From Actinomycetota bacterium (GTDB taxonomy: Bacteria > Actinomycetota > Thermoleophilia > UBA2241): DNA of 24,314 bases. Numbering within the stretch: position 1 is the first letter of the stretch; the number at the start of each line of letters is the position of its first letter. A program made the translations under genes and the position numbers. Positions 14,968 through 23,625 of this stretch are shown here, piece after piece. The notes under the pieces were generated by a model that was not told the DNA's origin, ran no database searches, and saw only the letters and a list, made by a program, of their open reading frames with translations. The DNA lies in contig PKYM01000340.1 of assembly GCA_003132645.1 (NCBI GenBank), positions 608-24,921 on the forward strand, given 5' to 3'.

Positions 14968-16271
14968 GTCCGCAAGCGCTCGATCTCGTGATCATCGGCA
15001 ACGGCGCCGCGGCGGCCGAAGCGGCGCTCGCCGCCCGGGCCGCGGGCTACCGCGGTGAGCTCGATCTCTTTGCCGACAACCCGCACCCCCCGTACAATCC
15101 CATGCTGGGTCCGTACTACGTTTCAGGGGCGATTCCGCTACGCCACTGTTTTCCGTTCGGAGGACTCGAGTTCTACGACCGCAGCCGCATCCGGGTGCAC
15201 CTCGACGAGAAGGTGGTCAGGCTCGCGCCTTCGGAGAAGCGCCTGACCACCGACGGGGGCGCCGAGTACGCGTACGGCACGTGTCTGGTGGCTTCCGGCG
15301 CGCAGACGGCGTTCCCACCTATCCCCGGGCTCGACTCGCCCGGCGTGTACGGGCTGCGCTCCTGCGACGACGCCGTCCGGCTGAAAGAAGCTGTAGCTCT
15401 GGCCACCGCGCGGGCCACGCGGGAGGGCAGCCGGCCGCGTGCCCTGGTCCTGGGGGCCTCGTTCGCCGGTCTCAAGGTCGCCGACGCTCTTCACCTGGCC
15501 GGGATGGATGTGTGCATCGTGGAAAAGGAGCCCTCGGTGCTGCCGCTTTCGGTCCACCCGGACTGCGGCCCCCTGATCGAGCACCATGTTCGCGAGCAGG
15601 GCCACGAGTTGAGGCTGGGGGTGACGATCGACACGATCGAGGTCGAGGACGGCCGGCTTGTCGCCCGTCTGGGCGATGCCGTTTCGCGGGACGGTGCAGG
15701 CGATGCGTCGGCGCCGTCCGTCGGACAGGCAGACCTGCTGGTCGTCTGCACCGGGGCTCGGGCGAATCTCGCCTTCCTTGCGGGAAGCGAGGTAGACGCC
15801 GAAGCGGGCCTCATCGTCGACGAGCACCTGATGACGAGCGTCCCCGGTCTCTATGCCGCGGGGGACGTGGCGCAGGCAATCGATCCTCTGAGTGGCTCAC
15901 ATCAGGTGGTGGCCCTGTGGGCCAACGCCCGCCGGCAGGGTCGCACGGCGGGCCGCAACCTGGCCGGCCTGCACGCCGAGGACCCGGGGTGCGTCTCCTG
16001 CAACATCCAGAAGGTCGGAGACCTGCTGTTCGCCAGCGCGGGTTCCATGCAGGAGTACGATAGATTGGACGTGCGGCCCGAGAGCGGCGGCCTGACGGCC
16101 TGGGCCTATCGGGACGGTCGCCTGGCGGGCTTCAACCTGCTCGGCGACGCGTCTCCCGCCGGCCCGCTGGCTTGCGCTCTCGCGCGAGGGCGCAGCGTCA
16201 ACATGGCCGAGGCGGCTTCGGCCGCGGGATGGGCGAGAAGGATCGCATGGATGAGCTCGAACGCAGGCTGA
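14964..16271 (+). CDS. FAD-dependent pyridine nucleotide-disulfide-type oxidoreductase
   Basis: A 435-residue flavoprotein of the class that includes rubredoxin/ferredoxin reductases and the flavin part of NirB. The FAD site is IIGNGAAAAEAA (residues 10-21), the NAD(P)H site LVLGASFAGLKVADAL (about 161-176), and the second FAD contact GLYAAGDVAQA. No redox-active CxxxxC pair is seen next to the FAD motif, so it is a reductase rather than a thioredoxin/glutathione-type enzyme. The GTG start overlaps the previous TGA by 4 nt, and the 3' end overlaps the molybdopterin gene by about 25 nt. The likely role is to pass electrons between NAD(P)H and the FeS/Mo subunits encoded next, forming a soluble three-component oxidoreductase. 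Direction and substrate are unknown. Confidence 0.87.
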   Translation: MSPQALDLVIIGNGAAAAEAALAARAAGYRGELDLFADNPHPPYNPMLGPYYVSGAIPLRHCFPFGGLEFYDRSRIRVHLDEKVVRLAPSEKRLTTDGGAEYAYGTCLVASGAQTAFPPIPGLDSPGVYGLRSCDDAVRLKEAVALATARATREGSRPRALVLGASFAGLKVADALHLAGMDVCIVEKEPSVLPLSVHPDCGPLIEHHVREQGHELRLGVTIDTIEVEDGRLVARLGDAVSRDGAGDASAPSVGQADLLVVCTGARANLAFLAGSEVDAEAGLIVDEHLMTSVPGLYAAGDVAQAIDPLSGSHQVVALWANARRQGRTAGRNLAGLHAEDPGCVSCNIQKVGDLLFASAGSMQEYDRLDVRPESGGLTAWAYRDGRLAGFNLLGDASPAGPLACALARGRSVNMAEAASAAGWARRIAWMSSNAG

Positions 16272-18490
16272 GAGCAAAGATCCCGGGGCAGGACACCGGG
16301 ATCGAAGTGCGCAAGTCGATCTGCGCGATCTGCGACCCGACCACGCAATGCGGCCTCGACCTCTCCGTGCGCGACGGCCGCATCATCAAGGTGGAGGGGT
16401 CGCAGGAGAACCCGCACAACGCCGGTACGCTGTGCTCCAAGGGTGCAGCCACCCGCCAATACGTCTACCACGAGGACCGGCTGCGCACGCCGCTCAAGCG
16501 AATCGGGCCACGCGGCTCCGGCGAGTTCGCCGCGATCTCCTGGGACGAAGCGCTGGACACCGTCGTCGCCAACCTGCGGCGGCTGGGTGCCGAGAGCGGA
16601 CCCGAGTCTGTCGTGTTCTACGTCGGCTATCCCAAGCAGCCCCGTCCGTTCGTGCAGCGGCTGGCCCTTCAGTTCGGGTCGCCGAACTTCTGCACCGAGT
16701 CCAGCACGTGCTTCACGGCGACAGCCATGGCCTTCAAGCTGGTCTACGGCCAGATGGCCGGGCCCGACTTGGCCAGGGCACGCTGCCTGCTGGTCTGGAG
16801 CGCCAACCCGTTCTACTCCAATACCACCGCGGCTCGCCACCTGTTCGATGCGATCGATCGCGGCATGAAGCTGATCGCGGTCGACCCGCGCCTCACGCCG
16901 CTCGCGTCTCGCGCCGACATCCATCTGCAGCTCAAGCCGGGCACCGACGGCGCGCTGGCGCTGGGCATGGCCCACGTGATCATCGCCGAGGACCTCTACG
17001 ACCGCGAGTTCGTGGCTGCCCACACGCACGGTTTCGCCGAGTTTCGCGACTACGTGGCCGGGTTCGATCCCGCGCGCGCAGCGCAGATCACCGGGGTGCC
17101 GGCCGAGAAGATCCGGGCGGCCGCCAGGCTGTATGCGACTGCCAAGCCCGCCGCGCTCATGCCCAGCGCGGCTCCCGTCGGCCACAACACGAACGGCGTG
17201 CAGAACTACCGGGCCGTGTTCTCACTGATCGGGCTGACCGGCAACTTCGACGTGAGCGGCGGCAACATGGTCGCGCCCTTCAGCTGGCTCGAGATCAGCG
17301 GCGCCGGATTCACGACGAGGCAGCATGAGTTCGAGATGCCCAAGGGCTGGGCAGACCTGCCACCCCGAGTCGGGGCCGCTCGATTCCCCGTGTGGGCTGA
17401 GCTCGTGGACCAGGCTCAGGCGATGGATCTGCCCCGGCAGATACGCAGCGCCGATCCCTACCCTCTGCGGGGGCTCATGGCCTTCGGACTCAATCACCGG
17501 ATGTTTCCCGGGTCTGCCGGCTTTCTCGAGGCCATCCGGGATCTCGAGTTCATCTGCGACGTCGACCTGTTCGCCACCGACTCCGCCCGCTACGCCGACA
17601 TCGTGCTGCCGGCCTGCAGCTCTGTGGAGCGCAGCGAGCTGCGCTGTTACCCGGAGAAGTACGTCGCTCTCTCGCAGCCGGCGATCGCCCCACTTGGAGA
17701 GTCTCGCTCAGACACCGACATCGTCTTCGAGCTGGCGCGCCGGCTGGAGCTGGACGACCCACTGCTCAACCCGTCCCCCGGCGGCGTCGTCGAGCCGGAC
17801 GCCGCGTTCGAGGCCGCCATGGACTGGATCCTCGAGCCCAGCGGTATGACCGTGGCGCAGCTCAAGCAACACCCAGGCGGGATGCCGGTGGCCGATCCGC
17901 TCCCCAACCCGGAACGCAAGTACCGCGCCGCCGGCTTTCCTACCCCGACCGGAAAGATGGAGTTCGCCTCATCGCTGCTCGCCAAGCACGGTGCTGTGCT
18001 GACGATCGATGCGCTGCCGACCTATCGACCGCCGAGACACAGCCTCGAAGCGTCTCCCGGACTGGCCGCCGACTATCCCTTCATCTTGAACACGGGGTCG
18101 CGCTTGCCGATGTTCGTGCATTCGCGTACCTATCGGCTTGCCTGGACACGCAGCCTGAGGCCAAGGCCTGCCGCCGATCTCAACCCGGCCGACGCCGCGC
18201 GCCTGGGGATCCGCCACGGCGACGAGATCGAACTGGCCACGCCGTCAGGCGCCATCCGCGTGCTTGCCAATCTGACGGAACTCGGGCAACCCGGCGTCGT
18301 CCACATGTACCACGGCCACGCCGAAGCCGACGTGAACCTTCTTTTCGACCCTGACTACCTCGACCCGATCTCCGGGTTTCCAGGCTTCAAGGCGCTCCTG
18401 TGCAGCGTGCGGAGGGTCGAGCGGCCGCCCCTGGAGGAGGGGCCACGAGACGCCGACCTCGCGCGCGCCAGCGGCGAGGCGGACCGATGA
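16247..18490 (+). CDS. Molybdopterin oxidoreductase, DMSO-reductase family catalytic subunit
   Basis: A 747-residue catalytic subunit. The N-terminal [4Fe-4S] motif is C26-x2-C29-x5-C35 ... C63 (SICAICDPTTQCG, TLCSKG). C155 in ESSTCFTATA lies where the protein ligand to molybdenum or tungsten sits, implying a Cys-ligated metal as in polysulfide reductase and Nap-type enzymes. GDEIELATPSG and the last 120 residues form the molydopterin-dinucleotide binding domain. I chose ATG 16247, which has AGAAGGA 5 nt upstream; ATG 16229 and 16172 are in frame but lack RBSs and fall deep in the preceding gene. There is no Tat signal, so it is cytoplasmic. Partners are the FAD enzyme before it and the four-cluster ferredoxin after it. 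The FeS motif argues against a pyrogallol transhydroxylase large subunit. The substrate is unknown. Confidence 0.9.
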   Translation: MDELERRLRAKIPGQDTGIEVRKSICAICDPTTQCGLDLSVRDGRIIKVEGSQENPHNAGTLCSKGAATRQYVYHEDRLRTPLKRIGPRGSGEFAAISWDEALDTVVANLRRLGAESGPESVVFYVGYPKQPRPFVQRLALQFGSPNFCTESSTCFTATAMAFKLVYGQMAGPDLARARCLLVWSANPFYSNTTAARHLFDAIDRGMKLIAVDPRLTPLASRADIHLQLKPGTDGALALGMAHVIIAEDLYDREFVAAHTHGFAEFRDYVAGFDPARAAQITGVPAEKIRAAARLYATAKPAALMPSAAPVGHNTNGVQNYRAVFSLIGLTGNFDVSGGNMVAPFSWLEISGAGFTTRQHEFEMPKGWADLPPRVGAARFPVWAELVDQAQAMDLPRQIRSADPYPLRGLMAFGLNHRMFPGSAGFLEAIRDLEFICDVDLFATDSARYADIVLPACSSVERSELRCYPEKYVALSQPAIAPLGESRSDTDIVFELARRLELDDPLLNPSPGGVVEPDAAFEAAMDWILEPSGMTVAQLKQHPGGMPVADPLPNPERKYRAAGFPTPTGKMEFASSLLAKHGAVLTIDALPTYRPPRHSLEASPGLAADYPFILNTGSRLPMFVHSRTYRLAWTRSLRPRPAADLNPADAARLGIRHGDEIELATPSGAIRVLANLTELGQPGVVHMYHGHAEADVNLLFDPDYLDPISGFPGFKALLCSVRRVERPPLEEGPRDADLARASGEADR

Positions 18491-18990
18491 GCCATTCATT
18501 CCACCTCGACGTCGACCGCTGCACCGGATGCTTCGCCTGCGCCGTCGCCTGCATGGACCAGAACGACCTCGAGACCGGTGACGAGCCGACCGCCTGGCGT
18601 CAGGTGTTCACCGTCGAGACGGGGACCTTCCCCGACGCCCACCTGCGTTACGTGTCGCTCGCCTGCATGCACTGCGAGGACGCTCCCTGCCTGCTGGCCT
18701 GCCCCACAGGGGCCATCCACCGCGAGGCCGGCACGCAGGTCGTCGGGATCGACGCCGACCTCTGCATCGGCTGCCACAGCTGTTCCATCGCCTGCCCCTT
18801 TGGTGTGCCGCGCTTCGGGGCCGACGGCAAGATGCAGAAGTGCGATCTGTGCAGCGAGCGGCTCACGTACGGCCTCGAGCCCGCCTGTGTGCGGGTCTGC
18901 CCGACGCGGGCGCTGCGGCAGGGAAGCCCCAACGAGCTCAGCCAGAGCGTCGAGCGACGCGTCGCCGAAAGACTCGCGGGCGAGTCCTAG
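18487..18990 (+). CDS. 4x[4Fe-4S] ferredoxin subunit of the molybdopterin oxidoreductase (DmsB/PsrB-like)
   Basis: A 167-residue electron-transfer subunit with 16 cysteines in four groups: CTGCFACAVAC, CMHCEDAPCLLAC, CIGCHSCSIAC and CDLC...CVRVC. This is the four-cluster pattern of DmsB/PsrB/NrfC-type proteins, which wire the Mo subunit to a quinol or flavin partner. The ATG overlaps the previous TGA (ATGA), so the two are translationally coupled. No membrane anchor of the DmsC/NrfD type follows, which together with the absence of a Tat signal supports a soluble complex served by the adjacent FAD reductase. It is the last gene of the operon. Confidence 0.93.
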   Translation: MSHSFHLDVDRCTGCFACAVACMDQNDLETGDEPTAWRQVFTVETGTFPDAHLRYVSLACMHCEDAPCLLACPTGAIHREAGTQVVGIDADLCIGCHSCSIACPFGVPRFGADGKMQKCDLCSERLTYGLEPACVRVCPTRALRQGSPNELSQSVERRVAERLAGES

Positions 18991-18999
18991 CCGCGGGCG

Positions 19000-19053
19000 T
19001 CAGTAGCCGGCGAGCAGCAGGACGGCGGCGATGATGGCAAGAGCCGGCCTCAT
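19000..19053 (-). CDS. Possible 17-residue hydrophobic peptide
   Basis: The reading frame MRPALAIIAAVLLLAGY starts at an ATG with GGAGAG about 8 nt upstream, directly after the stop of the minus-strand gene at 19082. It has a short positive N-terminus and one hydrophobic stretch, like a membrane microprotein or the remains of a signal peptide. So short a frame can arise by chance, and I see nothing else in its support. Confidence 0.2.
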   Translation of the reverse strand: MRPALAIIAAVLLLAGY

Positions 19054-19081
19054 GCTCGGGTCTCTCCGAGCAGGGGTCCCG

Positions 19082-19369
19082 CTAGGCTTCGGAGTCCAGA
19101 GCCAACTCGAGGACCGATACCCGAGGTGAGCCCACGTTGCTGGTGGACCATTGCATCGCCTCGCCCAGCTCCATGGTCTCGGTGAACTCCTGGGCGTTCG
19201 CGACGCTGTCCCATTCGATGAGCAGGACAAGCTTGTTCGGCTCGTCTGCCGTGCGGTAGACCCGCCCGCCCTTTGCCCCGTTCATCTTGCGACGCCCGAG
19301 GTCGTCCATGAACACGGCCTTGAAGGTCTCCCAATCCGCGACATCGTGTTCGATCAGCACGTACGGCAC
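19082..19369 (-). CDS. Small dimeric alpha/beta-barrel (ABM-like) protein
   Basis: A 95-residue protein: PYVLIEHDVADWETFKAVF at the N-terminus, NKLVLLIEWDSVANAQEF in the middle, SVLELALDSEA at the end. The beta-alpha-beta-beta arrangement and the V/L-WDS-x-x-x-A-x-x-F segment resemble the antibiotic biosynthesis monooxygenase/EthD-like ferredoxin-fold superfamily. Members can be cofactor-free oxygenases, heme degraders, or merely binding or stress proteins. The GTG at 19369 is chosen because GGAG lies 6 nt upstream; the longer frame to 19393 covers that RBS. The gene is head-to-head with the truncated phospholipase-B-like gene. Function is unassigned. Confidence 0.7.
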   Translation of the reverse strand: MPYVLIEHDVADWETFKAVFMDDLGRRKMNGAKGGRVYRTADEPNKLVLLIEWDSVANAQEFTETMELGEAMQWSTSNVGSPRVSVLELALDSEA

Positions 19370-19479
19370 GTCCCGCTCCTTTCGCCGCCCCAACGGGGCA
19401 CTCCGCCTTCGCTCGTCATGTTAATCCCGTCAGCAGTCCATGAGGAGCGATTCTTCGATCCTCTGCGACGCCGCCTGGC

Positions 19480-20235
19480 ATGGCGGCAACGTTGACCGGC
19501 CTGCCGGTCTTCGTGCGGGCCCGCGAGGCCGCCCAGTACGACGCCACCGTCGCCCAGGCCGTCGACACGCTCGTCCATCGCAACAACGGGGCGTACTCCA
19601 ACGAGTGGCTGATCGGCGACAGAACGGGCAAGATCGCCTCGCTGCAGCTCGGCGACAAGGTCTACGACTTGAACGAGACGAGTAACGGCTTCTTCGGCTC
19701 GTCCAACTTCGACTGGGGAACCAAGACCCGGGCGGAAGAGACCCCCGTCGACGTCGGATGGGCCCCCGATCCCTACAATCCCGCCGTGGTCGACTACGCG
19801 CGCTATCTGCGCTGGGGACAGCTCAAGGACCGCTACTACGGCAAGATCGACGCCAGGGTCGGCATGACCATGGAGTCGGGCACCTACGACAGCTACCTGA
19901 AGAAGGAGCTGCCCGACGCCAGAGACCTGTGCGGGGAACCCGAGTACTTCACGCCGGGTCTGCTCGACTGGGACAGCTGGGTGCTCGACCCGGAGGGTGC
20001 GGTCGACGGCAAGGTCTGCACGGAGGCCATGGCGCTCCAGGGCCTGCAGTCGTGGGCGTGTTGGGGACACGGCAGCGGCGACCACTTCGACGCCGCCGCC
20101 TACCTTGCCGCCCATCCAGACTGGGCGGCCGACAACGGCCGCCTGGCGGTGTTCGGGCTGAAGACCTTCTCGGCCCAGACCACCGATCGCTGGGTGCGGC
20201 TCAATGGCGGCCGCTGGCGCGGCCACTGGCACTGA
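19480..20235 (+). pseudogene. Phospholipase-B-like / peptidase C45-related protein, C-terminal half only
   Basis: About 250 residues match the C-terminal half of bacterial phospholipase-B-like (C45-type, Ntn-hydrolase) proteins: GLPVFVRAREAAQYD, then NNGAYSNEWLIGDRTGKIAS, GSSNFDWG, and GAVDGKVCTEAMAL with ACWGHGSGDHF. Full-length members are about 450-550 residues and carry the nucleophilic Cys in the missing N-terminal half. Upstream of ATG 19480 the frame stays open only to a TGA at 19441-19443, with no recognisable family sequence or RBS. Activity is therefore unlikely unless the break is an assembly error. The reading frame itself is intact to the stop and followed by a hairpin, so the truncation may be recent. 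Confidence 0.7.
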
Positions 20236-20249
20236 GGCCGGCTCCTGCC

Positions 20250-20292
20250 CGAGAGGCCCCAGGCGGCTTGGACTGCCGCCCTGGGCCTCTCG
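20250..20292 (+). terminator. Imperfect 18-bp hairpin terminator
   Basis: 20250-20267 pairs with 20275-20292 at 16 of 18 positions around a 7-nt loop (TTGGACT), starting 15 nt after the stop of the phospholipase-B-like frame. No U-tract follows. Its form matches the other GC-rich transcript-end hairpins of this window. Confidence 0.6.
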
Positions 20293-20388
20293 CCTCCGTG
20301 TCTCGCGACCGTGAATCGGTGGAACCACTGGGTACCGGGCAGGCAGGGTGCCGCAGGAGCGACGGCGGCAGACCAGGAACTGGGGGCC

Positions 20389-21159
20389 ATGGGCACCGAT
20401 GATGATCTCGAAACGACGACGGCGCAGCTCCGAGAAGCTGGGTGTGTCGCGGCGCGGGAGGAGGCCGCCGAACTCGTCGAGGCGGCAGGCGGGGACGTGG
20501 CGCGACTCCGGGAGCTCGTCGCGCGGCGTTGCTCGGGGGAGCCGCTCGCATGGCTGATCGGCTCGGTGCGCTTCTGTGGCGAGACCGTGTTCGTCTGCCC
20601 GGGTGTCTTCGTGCCGCGCCGGCAGAGCGAACGATTGGCACTGGAGGCAGTCGCCAGGCTCCCCGAGCACGGCCTTGCCGTCGACCTCTGCACCGGAGCC
20701 GGTGCGATCGCGGTGGTGCTCGCCCGCCGGCGGCCCCTGGCACGGGTCGTGGCGTCCGAGATCGATCCTCTCGCCGTGGAGTGCGCGAGGACCAACCGCG
20801 TCGAGGTCTTCGAGGGAGACATGACCGCGAGCCTGCCCGCTGAGCTCCTTGGGCAGGTCGACGTCGTGACGGCCGTTGTGCCCTATGTCCCGACGGGTGA
20901 ACTCCGCTTCCTGGCCCGCGACGTCCTCGCCTACGAGCCTCGTCGCGCGCTCGACGGTGGCGAGGCCGGCACCGTCTTGCTGGCGCGAGCTGCTCTCGAG
21001 GCGGCGCCGCTGCTGCGCTCCGGCGGTTCACTGCTCCTCGAACTCGGAGGTGACGAGGCCGACCTGCTCAGGCCGGTGTTGGCTGAGAATGGCTACCGGG
21101 AAGTGGAGCTCCTCGTCGACGAGGAAGGCGACCCGCGGGCGCTGTTCGGTCGCCATTGA
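20389..21159 (+). CDS. PrmC/HemK-related methyltransferase with altered NPPY motif
   Basis: A 256-residue class I SAM-dependent methyltransferase of the HemK/PrmC group. It has an N-terminal helical domain (about 1-75) with SGEPLAWLIG, FCGETVFVCPGVFVPR before the catalytic domain, the SAM loop VDLCTGAGAIAVVLA (98-112), and SEIDPLAVECARTN. In PrmC the motif N-P-P-Y holds the glutamine substrate; here it reads V153-V154-P155-Y156 (TAVVPYVPTG). A PrmC-related family of unknown substrate commonly has N-A-P-Y-V-P at this site, and the rest of the protein fits that group best. Loss of the Asn suggests altered or absent glutamine methylation. ATG 20389 follows a G-rich stretch; the frame extends to a GTG at 20311 without a better RBS. 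Confidence 0.8.
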   Translation: MGTDDDLETTTAQLREAGCVAAREEAAELVEAAGGDVARLRELVARRCSGEPLAWLIGSVRFCGETVFVCPGVFVPRRQSERLALEAVARLPEHGLAVDLCTGAGAIAVVLARRRPLARVVASEIDPLAVECARTNRVEVFEGDMTASLPAELLGQVDVVTAVVPYVPTGELRFLARDVLAYEPRRALDGGEAGTVLLARAALEAAPLLRSGGSLLLELGGDEADLLRPVLAENGYREVELLVDEEGDPRALFGRH

Positions 21160-21201
21160 GCTGCGGCGATCAGAGCACGGTCATCACTGGCGCCGTCGGT
21201 G

Positions 21202-21540
21202 TCACGGCTGGGACTGGGCCTCCTCGACGGTGAGCTCGGCGGCGGGGTCGGCCTCCAGACGCTCGTCAGGGATCGACAGTCCGCTGCGGATCGAGCGTCC
21301 ATAGGTCCCCTCGTCCAGCCGGGCCTCGGCACGGTCGAGCGCTGCCAGCCGCTCACGCTGGCCGGCCGCAAAGGCGTCGTCGAGCCCTTCGGCCGCCAAC
21401 GGTTGTGCGCCGTCGGCGCCGCTGCCAGTCTCCCGTTCGGCCGCCCGGTCCAGCTGCTGCGCCTCGCCGGTATCGCTGAGCAGGCCCTGCAGCTTGGCTC
21501 GTTCGGCACGCAACAGCTTGTGCGCTCGGTCGTGGTCCAT
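21202..21540 (-). CDS. DksA/TraR-family protein lacking zinc-finger cysteines
   Basis: A 112-residue protein with the DksA/TraR layout: an N-terminal coiled coil (MDHDRAHKLLRAERAKLQ..., residues 1-75) and the C-terminal globule EARLDEGTYGRSIRSGLSI then PDERLEADPAAELTVEEA. The usual YGxCxxCG and CxxCQ are replaced (S83/S86 and T104/E107), so no zinc can be bound in the standard way. Cysteine-poor DksA paralogues are known in other bacteria, where they support zinc-independent function. GGGAGG lies 7 nt upstream of ATG 21540. It is divergent from the DsbA/FrnE-like gene. The likely partner is the RNA polymerase secondary channel, but whether the coiled-coil tip keeps the key acidic residues is uncertain. 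Confidence 0.75.
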   Translation of the reverse strand: MDHDRAHKLLRAERAKLQGLLSDTGEAQQLDRAAERETGSGADGAQPLAAEGLDDAFAAGQRERLAALDRAEARLDEGTYGRSIRSGLSIPDERLEADPAAELTVEEAQSQP

Positions 21541-21704
21541 CGAGGCCTCCCTCTCCGCACGGCACGGTAGCGCGTCGGCGGGAACGGTGTTGTTGGTCGA
21601 GCCGCAGAGCTCTCCTTCGGATATCTGCCGAGGGGTTGGGCGGTCTGTCTTCTCGTATTCCTCGTTGCCGGCAGGCACCAAACGGGTTTCGCTACTCAAG
21701 CGAC

Positions 21705-21713
21705 TGCTATCGT
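21705..21713 (+). promoter_or_regulatory. Weak extended -10-like element upstream of the selenoprotein candidate
   Basis: TGCTATCGT has the TGn extension and four of six -10 bases and lies 33 nt before the ATG at 21746. No good -35 hexamer is found 16-18 nt upstream. Weak support only. Confidence 0.25.
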
Positions 21714-21745
21714 ACGGTCGTCGAGCAAAGAGGAGGAGGTGCGCG

Positions 21746-22390
21746 ATGGTCGACGTGGTGATCTGGTCCGACATCGTTTGACCGTGGTGCTTTGTCGGCG
21801 TGGCACGCTGGCGAGCAGCATTGGGACGGCTCGGCGCGGACGCGGAGGCGTTTACGTGGAGGTACGGCGCGTTCGAGCTCGACCCGAACGTGCCGCCCGA
21901 AGGCATGGATCGCGACGTCTATATGCACGGTAGGTATGACGCCGCCACGGTGCAGGCGATGGGAGAGAGGCTGGCGCAGATCGCCCGCCGGGAAGGTCTG
22001 CAGATGGCCGACCCGGCTACGCTGGCGGTCCGCCCCAACACGTTCGCCGCGCACCGGTTGATGATGGCGGCCCTGGACGCTGGCGTGGGCATACAGCAAG
22101 CACTCGGCGACGCGCTCTTCGCGGCCTATTGGGGCCGCGGCGAGGACATCGGCGACCACGGTGTCCTCACCGCGGCCGCACGGGCGGCGGGGATGGACGC
22201 CGGCGTGTCCGTCGAGCTTCTCGCCGGCGATGCGTTTGCGGCCGACGTGCGTGCTCAGGAGCGCGAGGCCGCGCAGTCAGGCATCCACGCCGTGCCGACC
22301 TTCGTCTTCGACGGTCGCTCCGCCGTCAGCGGCGCCCAGGACTCGGCGGTGCTGGCCCAGGCGGCGCGACGGGCGCTAAGCGGCGGCTGA
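21746..22390 (+). CDS. DsbA/FrnE-like thiol oxidoreductase, predicted selenoprotein (UPWC active site)
   Basis: A 214-residue thioredoxin-fold protein of the FrnE/2-hydroxychromene-2-carboxylate isomerase-like DsbA group, if TGA at 21779-21781 is read as selenocysteine. The N-terminus reads MVDVVIWSDIV-U12-P-W-C15-FVG. Family members have S-D-(V/I)-x-C-P-W-C-(Y/F)-x-G here, so the TGA replaces exactly the first, nucleophilic cysteine. The frame then continues without break: YGAFELDPN, later the helical insert, and GIHAVPTFVFDG with the cis-proline, then SGAQ. GAGGAGG (21732-21738) precedes ATG 21746, so translation is set to begin before the TGA. A start at GTG 21800, as gene finders would choose, removes the active site. 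A SECIS-like hairpin follows the TGA. Alternatives are a nonsense mutation or a sequencing error (TGC to TGA). Confidence 0.8.
21779..21821 (+). promoter_or_regulatory. SECIS-like stem-loop directly after the in-frame TGA
   Basis: Downstream of the TGA, 21792-21801 pairs with 21805-21814 over ten positions (three G-U) around a GGC loop at 21802-21804. A lower stem, 21787-21791 with 21817-21821 (five pairs), is separated by a 2-nt bulge. The apical loop starts 20 nt after the TGA and its first bases are G-G. These are the features known for bacterial SECIS elements read by SelB (loop about 16-37 nt from UGA, G near the loop start). Hairpins are common in GC-rich coding DNA, so this supports rather than proves the case. 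Confidence 0.6.
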
Positions 22391-22428
22391 CCGCCCAGGC
22401 TGCGCGGCCGCGGGCGATGCGACGGCGC

Positions 22429-23625
<1,197 letters not shown>

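Noticed and set aside
16247..18990. Pyrogallol-phloroglucinol transhydroxylase identity for the Mo/FeS pair
   Set aside because: The large subunit here has an N-terminal [4Fe-4S] cysteine motif that the transhydroxylase large subunit lacks, and it comes with an FAD reductase.
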